From positions 217,978 to 281,977 of the forward strand of contig CAJJDO010000114.1 of NCBI GenBank assembly GCA_905183005.1: 64,000 nucleotides of DNA, given 5' to 3'. This DNA is from Paramecium pentaurelia (taxonomy: Eukaryota > Ciliophora > Oligohymenophorea > Peniculida > Parameciidae). The position numbers and the translations under genes were made by a program. The notes below the pieces were generated by a model, which searched no databases, was not told where the DNA came from, and saw only the letters and a list, made by a program, of their open reading frames with translations. Of the stretch, positions 36,967-50,913 are shown piece by piece. Within the stretch, counting starts at the first letter, position 1. Every line of letters starts with the position of its first letter.

Positions 36967-39900
36967 TCATAATAATTCCAAATTCATTTCATCTGAAGAC
37001 GATAAATATAGGTAAGAGTCTTGTCTCGGCTCTTATTTTTTATACACTAATGTCAATTAAAGGGGTGGGAATTCTTAATTACAATTGTTTTTAATAGCTG
37101 TGAACATTGTAGTCGAACTCTTAGAGCTCATAAGTGATTAAATCTTAGATTTTGGAATGTAATGACAAGGATTTGGTTCACCTTTGATTTCTAAGATAAC
37201 ATGTAAATTTCTATTAGTGTGATTCTGAATCTAAATCTATTTAACAGTTTTAGCAATTCTTGGATTAGTTACTGTGGCTTTGTCATCATTGTCAGCACTC
37301 CAAGAATTTGATTAGAGGAAGTTTGCAGCTTAACAATTGGGATCTACAGAATAAGTAAGAATTTAGGTTCCTTTAACATATTATTATGGTAAGGACTCAT
37401 TAGTATTTCCATTTGGTAGATTATCGCAAACATGTGTTGTATATATCTTTTCCTATATTAATTATAATTTTATTAAATTACTTCCATTGTAAGAACCTTT
37501 TGTAAAGTACTTTCTTCAATCTACTATTTAATTTCATCAAAACCTTCAGATCCTTCATCTATTGTTATTTCTTCTTTTGTACAAGGATTGTATAAGAAAT
37601 AGGTTTTTCTGACTTTAGTAACTTCAATAGTCTTTCCAATAATGTAATCAAATTGAGGTTAAAATTCATTATGAATTTATGAAACTTTGGTACAATATTA
37701 ATCCAAATATCCTTTAACCTCATCTGTTTCTTGTTTTCGAGGATATTGGGAATAGAATCTTTTGGTATCTATGATATATGTTTCAATGAAAGCTTTGAAA
37801 ATTTCTTCCATGTATTTCTAATAAAATGAATAATAATAATTACATATTGATAATTAACACAAGGTAATTTGGAGACATAATTATAACAGGTCTCACATTC
37901 GAGACTAATCATTAATAATAATTTAAGTATTAATAAACATTAATTATCCAAATTCTTAATTGTTCTATGAGAGCAAAAATTATCAAAAAGACTATTTTAC
38001 CATCCCAAAGGACTAGCAAATGTCCAGTAATCTTCTTCTAAACTAGTTAATCCAAATAATCCAAATTATGGATGTTCAATTAATTAACCATCAAATACTT
38101 TAACTGAATCTTTCTATTTTGATGATGGGATTCCTACTAACCATTCCAATCTTTCAATTTGTAGATTATCTTTAATTAATAAGAATGGTATAGCCAAATA
38201 GAGATAATTTTTGAATTCATCAATATCCCCATTACCTAGACCTCTCAAAATACATCCAGCTATGATTTCTGAGAAATATCTATTATTATAAGCAAATTTA
38301 ATAATGATTGGATTTAGTTCTTCAATTTTTGTACTTTTAAGAGCTTTATCATAGAATTTAGGTGAATAGAGTAATTTCTTCTCTTGAAGACTAAGTTGAT
38401 GATTTTATTAAAGTAGAGTACTTATAATTTACATAGGAATTTAACAATTAATTGGGAAATAAGCATTTCCCATTTGTGTTTTCTTTTCGTATAACTATAA
38501 TGGACTACTTTTATCTAGAATGAAATCAATCATATACAGAATCATATCTTTGTCCAAACAATATTACATTTAGATTTTGCCTTCTTTTAGAAAATCTAGC
38601 CAAAATTAGAAATATTAATCAAAACGTGTCCAATTCTTAGGTACTTGATCTTATAACATAAGGAATAATTAATCCAAACCTTCAGAAATCTTTTCTGTTA
38701 TTTCCCCTTAAATTTAAATAGTTTAATTGAATAGGGTAGACAATAATTTGCCAAAGTATTTACGAGTTCTAGATTCTGGACAAACTAACAAGAGATCTAT
38801 TACTTTGGTTTATTTACCAAAGTATATTAAATCAAGATAATTACTATTTGGATATTATTAAATCAATTGTAAAATCTTTGTATTAAATTATTCAAGGATA
38901 GAATTATCATAAGCACGAGCCAATAAATCATAATTAAATCGAATAAGTATTTCTATTATTATATTTGCATTATCATTATTCACAAAATCACATATCTCTA
39001 ATATAAATTTCATAAATTCTTGGTTGAATAGATTTCTTTCCAATAAAAACTATTAATTATCACTATTCACTTTTTTATGATATTAACTAGGAATATATGG
39101 TTTGAATGAATTATAATCTACTAATAATACATTATTTGGTTATATAATATAATTGTCAAATTTAGACAATTATTATTATAATTCTTCTTAAGACTTGAAT
39201 TCTAATTGAATTTTATCTTTTTCTACTTTTTCATAAATTAACATATAAGCATTTTAAGAGTTCTCTCTAAAACCATTACCCCAAACATCATTATCATTAT
39301 ATTCTAAATTTGATTAACCACCAAAACATTCATTTTCCATTTATTTCAATTTAAATTCTTTTATTTTATGATCATTGAATTCCAACCATTAATTTTGAGT
39401 TTTGATATCAATATAACTAAAATAATGACCTACATCAGCAGTTCCCAAATGAACTACTATACCAACCAACTTATATTATGTACATTGATCTTAATTAATA
39501 GTATATTATGCTAAATCCAAATTAATTGGGAATTCTAAACGAGAATTAATTTTTTCATTCATAAATGTATCTAAATTGAATACAATTCTTTATAAATGTA
39601 ATATTAAAACATTTGGTAATTAAGCTAACAATTATCTCTTACTTACATCCACTTTTTAATTACAACTTTCACATTTAAAATCTGAGATGATTTCACCTTA
39701 AACGAACTTATCGAAACATTCTTATAAGTTTTTGAGATTCTTAATTGGAACAGATAAATTATAAAATATTTCATCCTTATTTTTTATAGCTTTACAATTC
39801 TAACATTCAATTTGAGTACAGGTTTTTCCTCCAAAAACTCCATCTAAAATATTCTTATAGACTGTGTCCTTAAGGAGATTCTCTAATTTATCAAAAATCA

Positions 39901-42900
39901 TATTCAAAAATTCTTGAGCATCCTATTAAATAAAAATGTTGACTGGTTCTCCTGCATAATCCTTAAATGCTGCACAGAACTCTTAAGGATTATAATCAAC
40001 ACGATCAGATAACTCTAAATAACTAAACATTTATTATAATTGATGTAGGACATTATCATCAAATTAAAAACCTGTTTTACTTAATTGCATATCAGGTTCT
40101 TTACCATCATCAGCTTATAATATACCATATCTAAATGGAATAGTCATATAAAATTATTGAAGCATAGCATTCATGTAACATATACATCTTAAATTTCTTA
40201 TTCCAGAATAACCAAAAGAACTTCTCATATCACTTGAAGGTATATAATTCCATCTATTTATAATAGGAATCTTCTAACTCAACTATTATAGATTTAAAAG
40301 AATGCTTTCACAATTATTCTATTGATGAGATAATTAATATAACAATTTGAATGCAGTTTATCTACTTTCATTTGATTTACATTTTACCTCTTTTTCATCT
40401 TAAAGACTAAACAAACAATCATTAAATATAATATCATGAATTGGTTATTTAATGAATTTGTACAATTTTGTTAACAAATTCAATAAACCAATAAGTATTT
40501 TATCAACATTTGTAGATTTTTATCTAGTCTCTACACTTTTATGATTAACCAAACCATCAATCACTTACTAAGTCAATTATTAATAATCAATAAACTATTA
40601 AGAGTCTTCACTCTCAAAAGCACTGTCAATTAATTAACTTAATAATTCATAATATTATGATGAATTAGATTGTTGATTTTACATAGATATCAATTATTAT
40701 AATATAATTTTAGTAGGCTAATTATTTCTTTTCTGACTTTCATGACAAAGCACTAATATTGCTCTGCTAAATAAATTACGTACACTATCAGATTTATCAG
40801 TAAAGATTCCACTAAAGAAAATATTAATGAATTCAACATTTTCTATGCTACTTGTTAATAATTCTTAATTATGTAATAATATTACAATTATTATTATAAC
40901 ACTATGTTCAATAATTTATCTATCTTCTTATTCTAATTCATTACTCTTAAGTAATTCTTAAATTAAATTAATTAAGACACTAATGAATTTTTCAATCTTC
41001 TCAGTGATACTATCACCAAGACGACTCTCTTTCAATTTTTATACTAATAATTTAAACTCTTCAGGATCTTCTGATTATCTGATATCTAATAATACTTGAT
41101 CCAAAGGTTTAATTATTTAAATACCTCTTGATGCCTTATACAAATTAGCAACATTAGTAGCACAAGCAGCAATAATATAATTTTAGAATGTATTTAAAAG
41201 GAATGATAAGATTTCTTTCTCAATTTGAGGTAAATTACTTACACTCCTTCCTTAATATTATTTAAAGAATTGTAATAACTTATCGAATCCACCTAATTAT
41301 AAAAACTTACTCATCCATTTATCCTTCAAAACAAGTATTTCTTGATCATCTATTAATGCTTATAAATTATTTGAATCATATTGATTCATCAGAAATTCAA
41401 TAATATATAGACTGTACAATAATCTATAATGACTACTAACTAAAATCTAATCCCAATCAGTTGGTTATTAGATATTCTCAAAAGTGAGCATCTACTTAAT
41501 CAATTATGGTGAGGGAGGTAATCTTCTTAATAAATACCAAGTTTTCTCTTAAACTTCATTACTTGAATTCTATAAAAGATCAAAGAGCAAATCCAAATAC
41601 CTTTGATTCTATACAATTTATCCTCTTGGTAATAATTGTGCATTCACTAAAGGTAAAGGTACTCTATCTCCTCTAATAAGATCATTTCTATAATGTAAAG
41701 TTTAAAGATTTAACCAGACTGTTGATTTCTTTGTTCTTGCAGAATCAGTGTAAAAATCTAAGAAATCATTCAAAGTTAAAATGGAATCTTTATCCTTATC
41801 ATATTATTCAAATGTTCTTTAGATATTGGCATCATCAATACTACAAGGATTACCTGTACAACCAGTAACAAATCTAGTACAATCTTCTTTACTCATTTTA
41901 CCATCAGTTGAATAATCAGTAAAGATTTCACCAAATACTTATTTTGCAGGCTCTGATAATTCATCTCCATTCAATAGATTAACTTCTGGTATTTCTTTTA
42001 CTTATTTTCTAAAAACCATTATTATTTCCCCCTTTTTTAATCTTAAATCTTTAATCATCTTACCATTATCAGTAAACTTAATTTCACCTTTCAAACTATT
42101 CAATCCAATTGAATCCCATTATTATTTAATAACTTTACTAATTGCTAATCTCAATTCAATAATAGTTTAATTATCATTTATTTTTATAGTAAATTTCTTT
42201 TAATTTCCATGTTCATATGAAACTTATATTTACAATTCTTCTCCTTATGATAAAGCATTCAAACTCTTTAAATTACCTACTCCATCCACTTCACTTTAAT
42301 CTATGAATCCTTCTAATACTAATAAACACCTATATAATTTCTAATCATTATTTCTATTTTCTTATAATTTATTGAATAAAACATCTAATGTACTTTAAAA
42401 TTAAAGATAATAATCTATTGCAGATAAAGAAACTTTCTCATTTTCTGTTTCTAAAATCATTTTCCACAACACATCAAGTCCAAAACCATTTTCTTATTAT
42501 TTATTTATTGCTGTCAAAACTGTCTTAAAACAATTAAATCCTTCTTCAGTCAATTAAATAAGATCATTTGTCATTTTCTCATTGAAAAATGATTTAAGAT
42601 CTTATATAGCCACCATAGATGTTAATTGTGATTGTCCATCTTAAGTTGATAATGCACTAAACCATTTATACACTAAATCTTTTTCTTATTGACTAGATGA
42701 TTAACAAACCAATTATTCCCATATACTTGAAATGATATTAAAAGTTAATCTATATTCATAAGTATTTATGTTTTAATAGAAGAATTAAATAAATTACATT
42801 CTAATCTTGATTTCATCAAAATAATCTTTTTATTTTTTTAATTCAGGAATAGATTTAATTATCTCTTCAACTATTTTAAATTTACTTTCCAAATCTGTCA

Positions 42901-44994
42901 ATGCCACATTTCTTGTATATTATTCCCAAGCTACTGGTTAAATGTCTAATTTCTCTATCAACTTAATTAACACTCTCAAACCTACATTAACTTATTCTCC
43001 TTTCACAATACTTTCTCCAATCATACTAATCTAGGCTCCTTTATGTGGTCTCATTTCATATTATGTTACTTAATCAATATAATATGATATATATTATTCC
43101 AACATTATTTAATTCAATTATCCACTCTTCAATACTGTCCAATAATAATTACAACATTTCTAGATATACTCATCTTTATATCTAAAATTAATCTTAATTA
43201 TATCAAGTAATAATTCCAAATCATCCTTAGTGATATCCTTTGGATCTTTAGTACATACAGCATCAGTCAAGAAATCTAACCATTCCTTTTCTAAAGAGTT
43301 TGAAACATCTTTAAATAATTTAAAGATAGCTAATTTATGTTCATATTCAGCTTTTTCTAAATTATTCCATATATCTTTGAAATTATTTAAGCTAATCATT
43401 TTCTCCTCTATCAAAAACTTAAAGAATTCTGCACTTCTTTATACTAAATGAGAATTTCCAGACCCAACATAAAGACTCTCAAAAATCTTCTTCTCATTTA
43501 ACCATTCCAATATCATTTATGTAGTTGCCTGTTTTTACTATTCTTACATTCCATATTGATTATATTAATCTTTTGTCTTCTTTATTAACTCTTAAATTGC
43601 CTTTAAACCTTAAATCTTTCTTTCTAAAAAATCACTTGTAAAACACTTATAAGCTATATCCAAATCCAATCTATCTATCATTTCCTATCTTTTTTGTAAT
43701 GCATAAACTCTTTTCAATAAATTACTTAATGTTTATAAAATATCAGTTATCTTTTATAATGTGAAGTTTCTAAGATTGTTATCAGCTGATAATAAAATAT
43801 TATTTTAAACTGCTTCAAATAATTATGGAACATAAGTTTAAACAAATTATCTATGTAACATTTCATGGAAATTATTCAATAATAACATATATGCATGTAA
43901 GAAATCTATGGTGCATTTATTGAGAATTTAATCTAATATGTATTAAAATAATCCAGCCCGACCAAATTCATTGATCATTTCACAAATAACAATAGATCTC
44001 CTAGCTTATTTAGTTTAAAATCGTGGTACTGCATAATCAGTGTTTGGATAAAGAAAATCATTACAATCATGGATAATTTCCTCTTAACAATGAGGATTAG
44101 AAGGTTGTCCTCTTGAAAATAAATTTCTTTTCTAAATTCTTGGACTCACTGCTTTAATTCTTTCATCATATTATTAATTCCAACCAAAGAATCTCCTACT
44201 TTATTAATCATATTAATTGCCCTTTTCATCATACACTCTAAATCCAACAAGATACTCCTTCTCTTCTTCATTTAATGCAGTAATAATAGTAGCATTCTAC
44301 CATACACGATTATCAAAACAATCTATAATATCGCCAACACAAAGAGAATGTCTCCAATTCCATTCTTCATCTGTCACTTGACTTTTATATGGAGCCAAAT
44401 CCATTGAATATCGAGCAATCTTTCTCTTTCCCTCATTGTCATGCCATTTGACCCAAACATATTTCTCATTAATCTTAACAATATTTGCCCTACACCATCC
44501 AATCACATTGCCCTTTTCATCCTCATATAATGCATCTACATATTATCCATCCAATAGATTTGCACAAAACTCTTATTAAGTGAATTCCTGATGCGAAAAC
44601 TAAAAATCTATTGGATTCTATTACCTAATCCTCATCCATCTATACTAACTCATGGCATTTATAGAAATGTTTATCTGGATCTATGGTTAGACGCATTGTC
44701 TCCCAGGCTTTCAATTAATCCTGATTATTTAAACACAACTTCACTATGTTCATCAAGATTTTATTCGCAGACTATTCATAATAAGATGATACTTACTTTC
44801 CAAAACATTGTGTATTGTCTGAATTCTATTACGTTCTTTGCACATTGAAACAATAAATCCAATCCTACAGGGTGTTAGATTTGTTACAACACAATATCTA
44901 AATCCTATTAAGACCTAATGTTATTAGATTTTACTTACTCTTATTAACACTACCCAATTCTTTTAATAGCTTCCTTTAACTCTTCTATGTTCAT
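36967..44994 (-). CDS. Large ubiquitin-specific protease (USP9X/24/34-like) with UBL and EF-hand-like insert
   Basis: 2,633 aa in six exons; start 44994, introns 44915-44938, 44772-44796, 44600-44624, 37818-37840 and 37453-37481, stop TGA 36967-36969. Phases agree throughout and the 6,759-nt fourth exon contains no TGA in frame. The N-terminal ~890 residues are helical-repeat-like. A ubiquitin-like domain lies near 895-970 (IKINDNQTIIELRLAISKV). An EF-hand-like pair lies near 990-1053 (TDYSTDGKMSKED, DKDKDSILTLNDF). The USP catalytic domain has the Cys box RCICYMNAMLQQ (Cys ~1581), QQDAQEFL, a CxxC...CxxC zinc motif and the His box VHLGTADVGHYFSYI (His ~1832). Expected role is deubiquitination of proteins in the cytosol. 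The C-terminal ~270 residues look like a separate ORF but join through the 23-nt intron. Confidence 0.9.
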
Positions 44995-45338
44995 TTAATT
45001 AAATATCACCTATTATAATACCATATACATACAAATAAATAGGTATGTATCATTAGAAATCTAATCAAAATCAATGACATTTAAATAAACATAAACAGAT
45101 GATGAAATACTCGACCCTTAATTTTTATTTTAGTAAATTTTTAATATTCATTTCTAACATGTTCATTACTAATTTAATTTGATATCCAAGAACCATTTAA
45201 AGTGTAAATTGTAAATTCTAATAGAATGTACTCAAAATTCTCTTTATAACTCTAATACAAATATTTATACAGTAATTAAGTTTATACAAGTTTCTTAAAT
45301 AAACTGATCACATCAAACATAAAATATTATTTTTAAAT
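44995..45338. other. Divergent intergenic region, no gene seen
   Basis: 344 bp between the start of the USP gene and that of the third CDPK-like pseudokinase; presumably carries both promoters. A short inverted repeat TACATAC...GTATGTA lies near 45030-45050. No supported ORF. Confidence 0.5.
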
Positions 45339-46986
45339 ATGGGAATCTGTTCAGCTAAGCGAAAATAGAATGTAAACATCAAAGAACATGTAGAATAACA
45401 AACAAAATAGTTAAATCAAAATGATTAATCACTAGAAATTCAAAGATTAGTTAAATCTGAAAGAAGCATCAAAAGCATAAAACCAACTGCTTCTTCTCCA
45501 AAGTAAGTATTGTCTAAGTTTGCTGCAACTCCTTCTACTCGATAGGTTAAACATATGGTTTGGGCTGATCAAATAGTCGAAAATGCAGGCTTTCGTGGAA
45601 CCCTCAAAACTTGGGTTTCAATAAAGAATGCCCAATTTTCAAAATACTATACAATGTTAAACAAAGACTAATTCAATTATAGAATAAAATAGTTAGACCA
45701 CATCGTTGTAGTCTAACATAATCTAAGTGGTAAAATAATGGTTGCTGAAATGATCAAAAAAACTTAATAAGGAATTTAACTAATTGAGTCCATAGTCTAA
45801 ACTTAATTAGTATATATATTATATATGATATTTTTAGTAACATCCTAATTTAATAAGAATTTTCGAAATATTTTAGGATAGTAATAATTATTAAATAATT
45901 CATGATTTTTGCAACGGACCTCTATTAACTTAAAACCTACATAAATCTGTTTACACTCAATAGTAATCTGCATTAATTTTGAAGTAGATTATAGAAATTG
46001 TGAAGCATCTTCATTAATATGGAGTGAATCATGGGGGATTAACACTGACTTCTTTTCAGAAATGTAATTAATCAAATTCTAATTTTATTAAATTAGTTGA
46101 TTTTAAACCTATTTACTTAAAATCCTATATTTCTGAAAAAGAAATCTTTTAATATATGTCACCTGAGGCTATCCAATTTCCTGAAGATTACACTCCTGAA
46201 AGAGATGTTTGGAGTATAGGAGTAATACTATATTAAATGTTGACTGGGGAATTTCCATTTAAAGGAAATAATAAAGAAGAAGTATTTGAGGAAATAAGAG
46301 ATTATTCAATTTCAGAAGATTTCAAACAAAAATGTTTACCATCTGAATCTGTGGATATTTTAAAAAGATTTTTCAAATTTGATCCTGCTAAAAGAATTAA
46401 TTTGAATTAAGTTTTAAATGATGATTGGCTTAAACATAATATAGAGATTTAATATGAAGAATAGAAATTAATAGTAAAACAGTTAAATACTAATCATTCT
46501 TTGACTTTTCTTTAGTGTTGCTTTCTATAATTCATGATTTCCACTTTTTCAGCTGATTAAGAATAATTCCTATATCAACTTTTTGGTTAATTTGATGTTA
46601 ATCATGATGGTAAGATAAGTAAATAAGATCTCACAATTGCTTATATCAAACATTTTAGTAGTCTTTAGGAAGTTAAAGAACATGTAGATGCTGTTTTTAA
46701 AGGGATTGATATAAATAAAAATGGAGAAATTGATTTCTAAGAATTTTTAATTGGAGTTATAAATAAAGAGACTTTAATTACAGAAGATAATCTAAAAGAA
46801 ACATTTAAAATACTGTCTGACATAGAAGGATTTATTTAATTATCTAAAATGTGTACTTTATATCACAATAAAAAATAATAGTTAAAATAGTAATTTTCTG
46901 TTTATGAAAATAATCAAGTAATAATAATTACTAATTTATAGATGAATTTTAAGTAATTTTAACAGCTGATGTTTGATGCTCTTTGA
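45339..46986 (+). CDS. CDPK-like pseudokinase with two canonical EF-hands (paralogue C)
   Basis: 531 aa; introns 45810-45837 (28 nt) and 46918-46941 (24 nt, in frame, kept as an intron because paralogues have one there); ATG 45339, TGA 46984-46986. Begins MGICSAKRK. The VAIK segment reads MVAEMIKK (Lys to Glu), HRD becomes HGG (46030-46038), and DFG becomes DFK. YMSPEAI, ERDVWSIGVILYQMLTGEFPF and a normal C-lobe remain. EF-hand loops DVNHDGKISKQD and DINKNGEIDFQE are canonical, so Ca2+ binding is expected. The last 45-nt exon encodes MNFKQFQQLMFDAL. Probably membrane-attached; catalysis unlikely. Confidence 0.9.
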
Positions 46987-47109
46987 AATACTAAATATGC
47001 AATTTGAATATTAATTTTTCTTATTTATTATTATTATTATTTAATTATACAATATAATCAAATTGTGGTTTTATAAGATAAATGATGATATGATATAAAA
47101 TTTAAATAA

Positions 47110-47893
47110 TCAATTTCTTTTCTTGCTCATCCACCCAGGAGAATTATTAATATTATAATTATAAGTTATATTGTTATACACAATGTTTAAATTCTTATCC
47201 TAATCTTCTTAAGTATTTCTACATTCCCCAATATTGTAATTATATTATAATTATTATTTTTATCCTTTTTAAATGTTCAAAAGTTCTTTTGATTAATAGA
47301 CTTCCTATTCATCTCCAGAATATTCATCAGTAGGATAAAAGTTTTACTTTAATTAAGTAGATTTCTTTTTAACTTAATATGATGGAATTTATTATTAAAA
47401 TAATTATTATTATTATTAATCTTTTCTTTTTAATTTAATGATTGTTGTTTAATCATCTTCAATAATATCAGGATTAAATGATTTTTTCTTTGCTCTAGCC
47501 CTAAGATTCATAGACTTTTTCTCTCCTTCAATTGAATTATTTAAATCATTTTCAGGTATTTCATAATTATAATTTTAAGCCATTTTATTTTATAAAAAGT
47601 TATCGAATTATCCTTCTTAATATCCAATAATCACATTCTTTTATAAAAAACCTAATTATGAATTAACATCTTTTTTAGGCATTGATTTAGATTCTTAAGG
47701 ATTAAAATCTCCAATATTTTTCTCTCCTGTTTTTATAGGTGCAGGTTTAACAAAATTATTTACTCTTTCAACAGATATATTATTATTTCCTTTTTATTAT
47801 GTTTTTCTATAAGAATATTATAAAAATATACCTTTCATTTGATTTATCAATTCTTTTATTACTTATTAAATTATCTTTTTATTATGATAATAC

Positions 47894-47964
<71 letters not shown>

Positions 47965-49044
47965 TAAGTTATTGTGTTTATTTTAAAGCTACTTTATTTG
48001 CAGATTGTATTCTATCTTTTGGTATTTATTCCTTATCTCTTAATTCTTTTAAAAACTAATAATATTAATCATCTCTCATTCCATCAAAGTATGGATGTTC
48101 TAATGCCTCAAATGCAGTCATTCTCTTATTAGGATCCATTTTCAATAATCCTTTAATAAATGAAATAGCTTTTAATGAAAGTTTAGATTAAAACTTTTTT
48201 TCAATTGTGTCTGGTTTAGTGATTTCATGAAATTTCATTCCGACATAACGAGGATTCTTAAGAAAAGCTTCTTTTTATTCACTAGTCAAAGGACCTAGTA
48301 ACTATGAAATATCACACTAATTTAAACTTTACAAATCAAATATAATTGATCCATTTCTGTTTAACCCTAAAATAAGGGTTACCCATCAGTTAATTCAGCC
48401 ATAATACATCCAATAGCCCATATATCAACCCCTTTGCCATATTCATCTCCCAATAGTAATTCTGGTGCTCTATACCATCTAGTTGCTACATAATCAGTTA
48501 ACTATCCTTATTTTTATGGAATTAGTCTTGCAAAACCAAAATCACAAACCTTCAAAACATATTAATCACTAACAAGAAGGTTTTCAGGTTTAATATCTCT
48601 ATGTAAAATTTCAAGTGAATGACAATATGCAATGGCTAAACATAATTAGTAAATAAATCTTCTTGCTAATTCAGGCTATCATAATTATTAAATTTTACAT
48701 CTAAACCATTCGGTTTTTCTTCAAGTAATTCTAATAAGTTTTTTTCAACATATTCTAATACTACATAAAGTTTGCCTTTTCTATTAATAATTTCATTATA
48801 TAAATACCTTCTAAAGGCCTCTTTAATTTTAACAATATAGTCATGATTAAGCATTTTTAAAAGTTTAACTTCCCTTAAGATTGTTTTTTTAACACTTTCA
48901 TCTTCTTCAGAACCAATATATTATTTGATAGCTACAATCTAAATTATTAATTTGCTCTACTTCTCCTGTTTCTTTATTTTAACCTTTGAGTACAACACCA
49001 TAAGAACCTTTACCTATGATGCCAAGAACTTCGTATTTTTACAT
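47110..49044 (-). CDS. CDKL-type (cyclin-dependent kinase-like) protein kinase with polyQ tail
   Basis: 603 aa in six exons; introns 48939-48960, 48780-48807 region (48781-48807), 48676-48698, 48302-48327 and 47807-47831; start 49044, stop TGA 47110-47112. A complete kinase domain shows GKGSYG, IVAIKQY, HRDIKPENLL, DFGFA and the activation motif LTDYVATRWYRAPE. QPLFQGQTEMDQLYLI and LLGPLTSEQ...FLKNPR are diagnostic of CDKL kinases. The T-D-Y motif is the CDKL1-4 form. CDKL kinases act in ciliary length control in algae, ciliates and animals. The ~280-aa tail is Gln/Asn-rich and includes a run of ~22 TAA-encoded Gln (47894-47961). The next gene upstream stops 37 bp away. Confidence 0.9.
47894..47961. 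repeat. (ATT)n trinucleotide tract inside the CDKL gene
   Basis: About 68 bp of uninterrupted ATT on the plus strand, read as ~22 consecutive TAA codons (Gln) on the coding strand. It lies after the kinase domain, just upstream of the last intron. A uniform codon makes it a microsatellite likely to vary in length. Confidence 0.95.
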
Positions 49045-49081
49045 AAAAATAAAATAATTTATATTTGAATAATTATTCTTA

Positions 49082-50885
49082 TCAACCGACAAGTGAATCA
49101 GTGTGAAATCTATTATTCTAATTGCGTTAACCTCTTTAACTTTGACCAATATGATTATTCTTACTTTTATCCTTTGATAAGAATCCTGGTACCCATATCT
49201 TATTTGATCCTAAGAATTCATCATCTAAGGAAGGATGGAGCATTTTTCTAACAGAGATATTATTTATTCCCTTTATTTCAAAATCTTGAAATTCATTGTC
49301 TTCTTTTTCAATTGTATTTGGTGTTTTTGGATTTGAATGTTTTTTTGAGTTTAATCTTTTACTGTTATTAGCAGTTGATATAACACGTTAGAATGGTAAA
49401 GGTTTTCTTGGAGCCTCATCTAATAAATCTCTCATTTATTAATCATCATCTCCACCAACATTAATCTAACTCTGTTATCTTAAGAATTGAGCCTTTTTCA
49501 TTTGAAACGATTTTCGTCTCACTACTTTATAATTCTTCTCTTAGATATTATTTTGCTATACAAAACTATATTAATAAAGTAATACTCTGGTAATCTATCC
49601 TTTTTAACTGAGAATCCAACATGAAATATCTTATCTCTTTCAGTTTCTTAAATGGCAGTATTCAATAATTTCCTATATTCATGCATAAAATTTTTCTATT
49701 ATCTTTTTAACAAATCTTCAGGATTCAAATTACCTATCTTCCTTTTCTATTAAAATACAATCTCAATATTATCTAATCCTTTATTCCCTGAAAAGTACTT
49801 ATCATTTGTAATGCTAATATTATTATAATTATTATTGAATCTAATCAATTTAACAGCATTATCAATAAAATTAGATAATATTTTTACAGTATCCTTCTAT
49901 TTTGGTTCCAATTCAAACATTGTTGCTATTATATTGTCACTCTCAATTATTAATGGTCCTCTCAAATTATGCTCTGCCAATGAGTTGAATTTCTAATATA
50001 AGTATTTCAATAAATACTTTATCTGGATTTGTAAATGTAATAGCATGAATATCCCATTAATTGTAAGAAGTTATTGCAAATTCCATTGTTACTTCTCTAA
50101 ATAACCAATGATGTAAGAATTGTTTTTTTATCTAACACATCATTTCACTTTAATTTTCCAACATATTCTATTTAGGTTTATAAGTTGGTGATTTGACAAT
50201 GTATTTACCAATAGATTGATACTCCATAGCATCCCTCCTATTATGTAATCCAATATTAGCTTTTGGTAACCATTCATCAGTTATTTTACAATAAAAATAA
50301 AGATCTCCAGTAGTGGAATCCAAAAAATATTCATTAGGACCATTTTTTAATGCTTATAATGTATATTTTGGAAAATCCACCAATTTACATCCTTCTCCAT
50401 GATTGTTAGTAATAGAAGCATGCTTTAGATCAAAAATAAATTAGTTACTACTGAAAAATTAGTTGAACAAAGATAAGCTATTGCCTATGCTCCAAATGAA
50501 GTGGAGAATAATAACTTTTTGGTCTTCAAACACATTCTAATCAAAGTTACTATCTTAATAAGGTAAATTAATATTAATACTTTCCTCATATTTGGATTCC
50601 AAGGTTTTGAATTAGGGGATGCTATTATGAAAACAATATCTATTGAATTGAATTTCAATCCATATTCCATTCTAATTAAACTTGTTTCTGGTTCATAAAG
50701 GAAATCATCTAAAGAATGCCGATCTCTAAAATGATACTCACACTAAGTATCAGCTACTTCCCTTTATTTTGATATCATCTAAATCTAATATAATTATATA
50801 CATTCTAAATGTTATTCCTAAAATAATCAAATACTTTAGCACAAGATGCAGATGCATTGAATCCATTTACAATTAGAAATCTCAT
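49082..50885 (-). CDS. Class I glutamine-amidotransferase-like protein, altered nucleophile (tentative)
   Basis: 555 aa from six exons; introns 50779-50801, 50554-50580, 50423-50451, 49993-50017 and 49535-49566 all keep phase; start 50885, stop TGA 49082-49084. The N-terminus MRFLIVNGFNASASCAKVF and IDIVFIIASPNSKPW resemble the first strands of a class I GATase fold. KLLFSTSFGAQAIAYLC sits where GxCxGxQ is expected, with Ser in place of the Cys nucleophile. The C-terminal ~170 residues are polar (KPLPFQRVISTANNSKR) and contain WVPGFLSKDKSK. Enzymatic activity is doubtful. The GATase assignment is inference from pattern only; otherwise an unknown protein. Confidence 0.7.
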
Positions 50886-50913
50886 TATTATATTTTATTT
50901 ATTTGTAAAATAA

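Noticed and set aside
36912..37094. Plus-strand 60-aa ORF with a hydrophobic start, and a hairpin-like AAGAG...CTCTT
   Set aside because: The region is the antisense of the last USP exon (ending SSSDEMNLELL), which has continuous phase; the hairpin lies inside that coding sequence.
36967..37811. Independent minus-strand gene starting MEEIFKAF (271 aa)
   Set aside because: The USP frame has no TGA before it and joins in phase through a typical 23-nt intron at 37818-37840.
44625..44850. Downstream USP start (MSQYRWMRIRQQ...)
   Set aside because: A 25-nt intron at 44600-44624 and two more upstream introns give a longer, better N-terminus starting at 44994.
47880..47970. CRISPR or telomere-like repeat
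   Set aside because: It is a plain ATT trinucleotide run within an open frame, without spacers.
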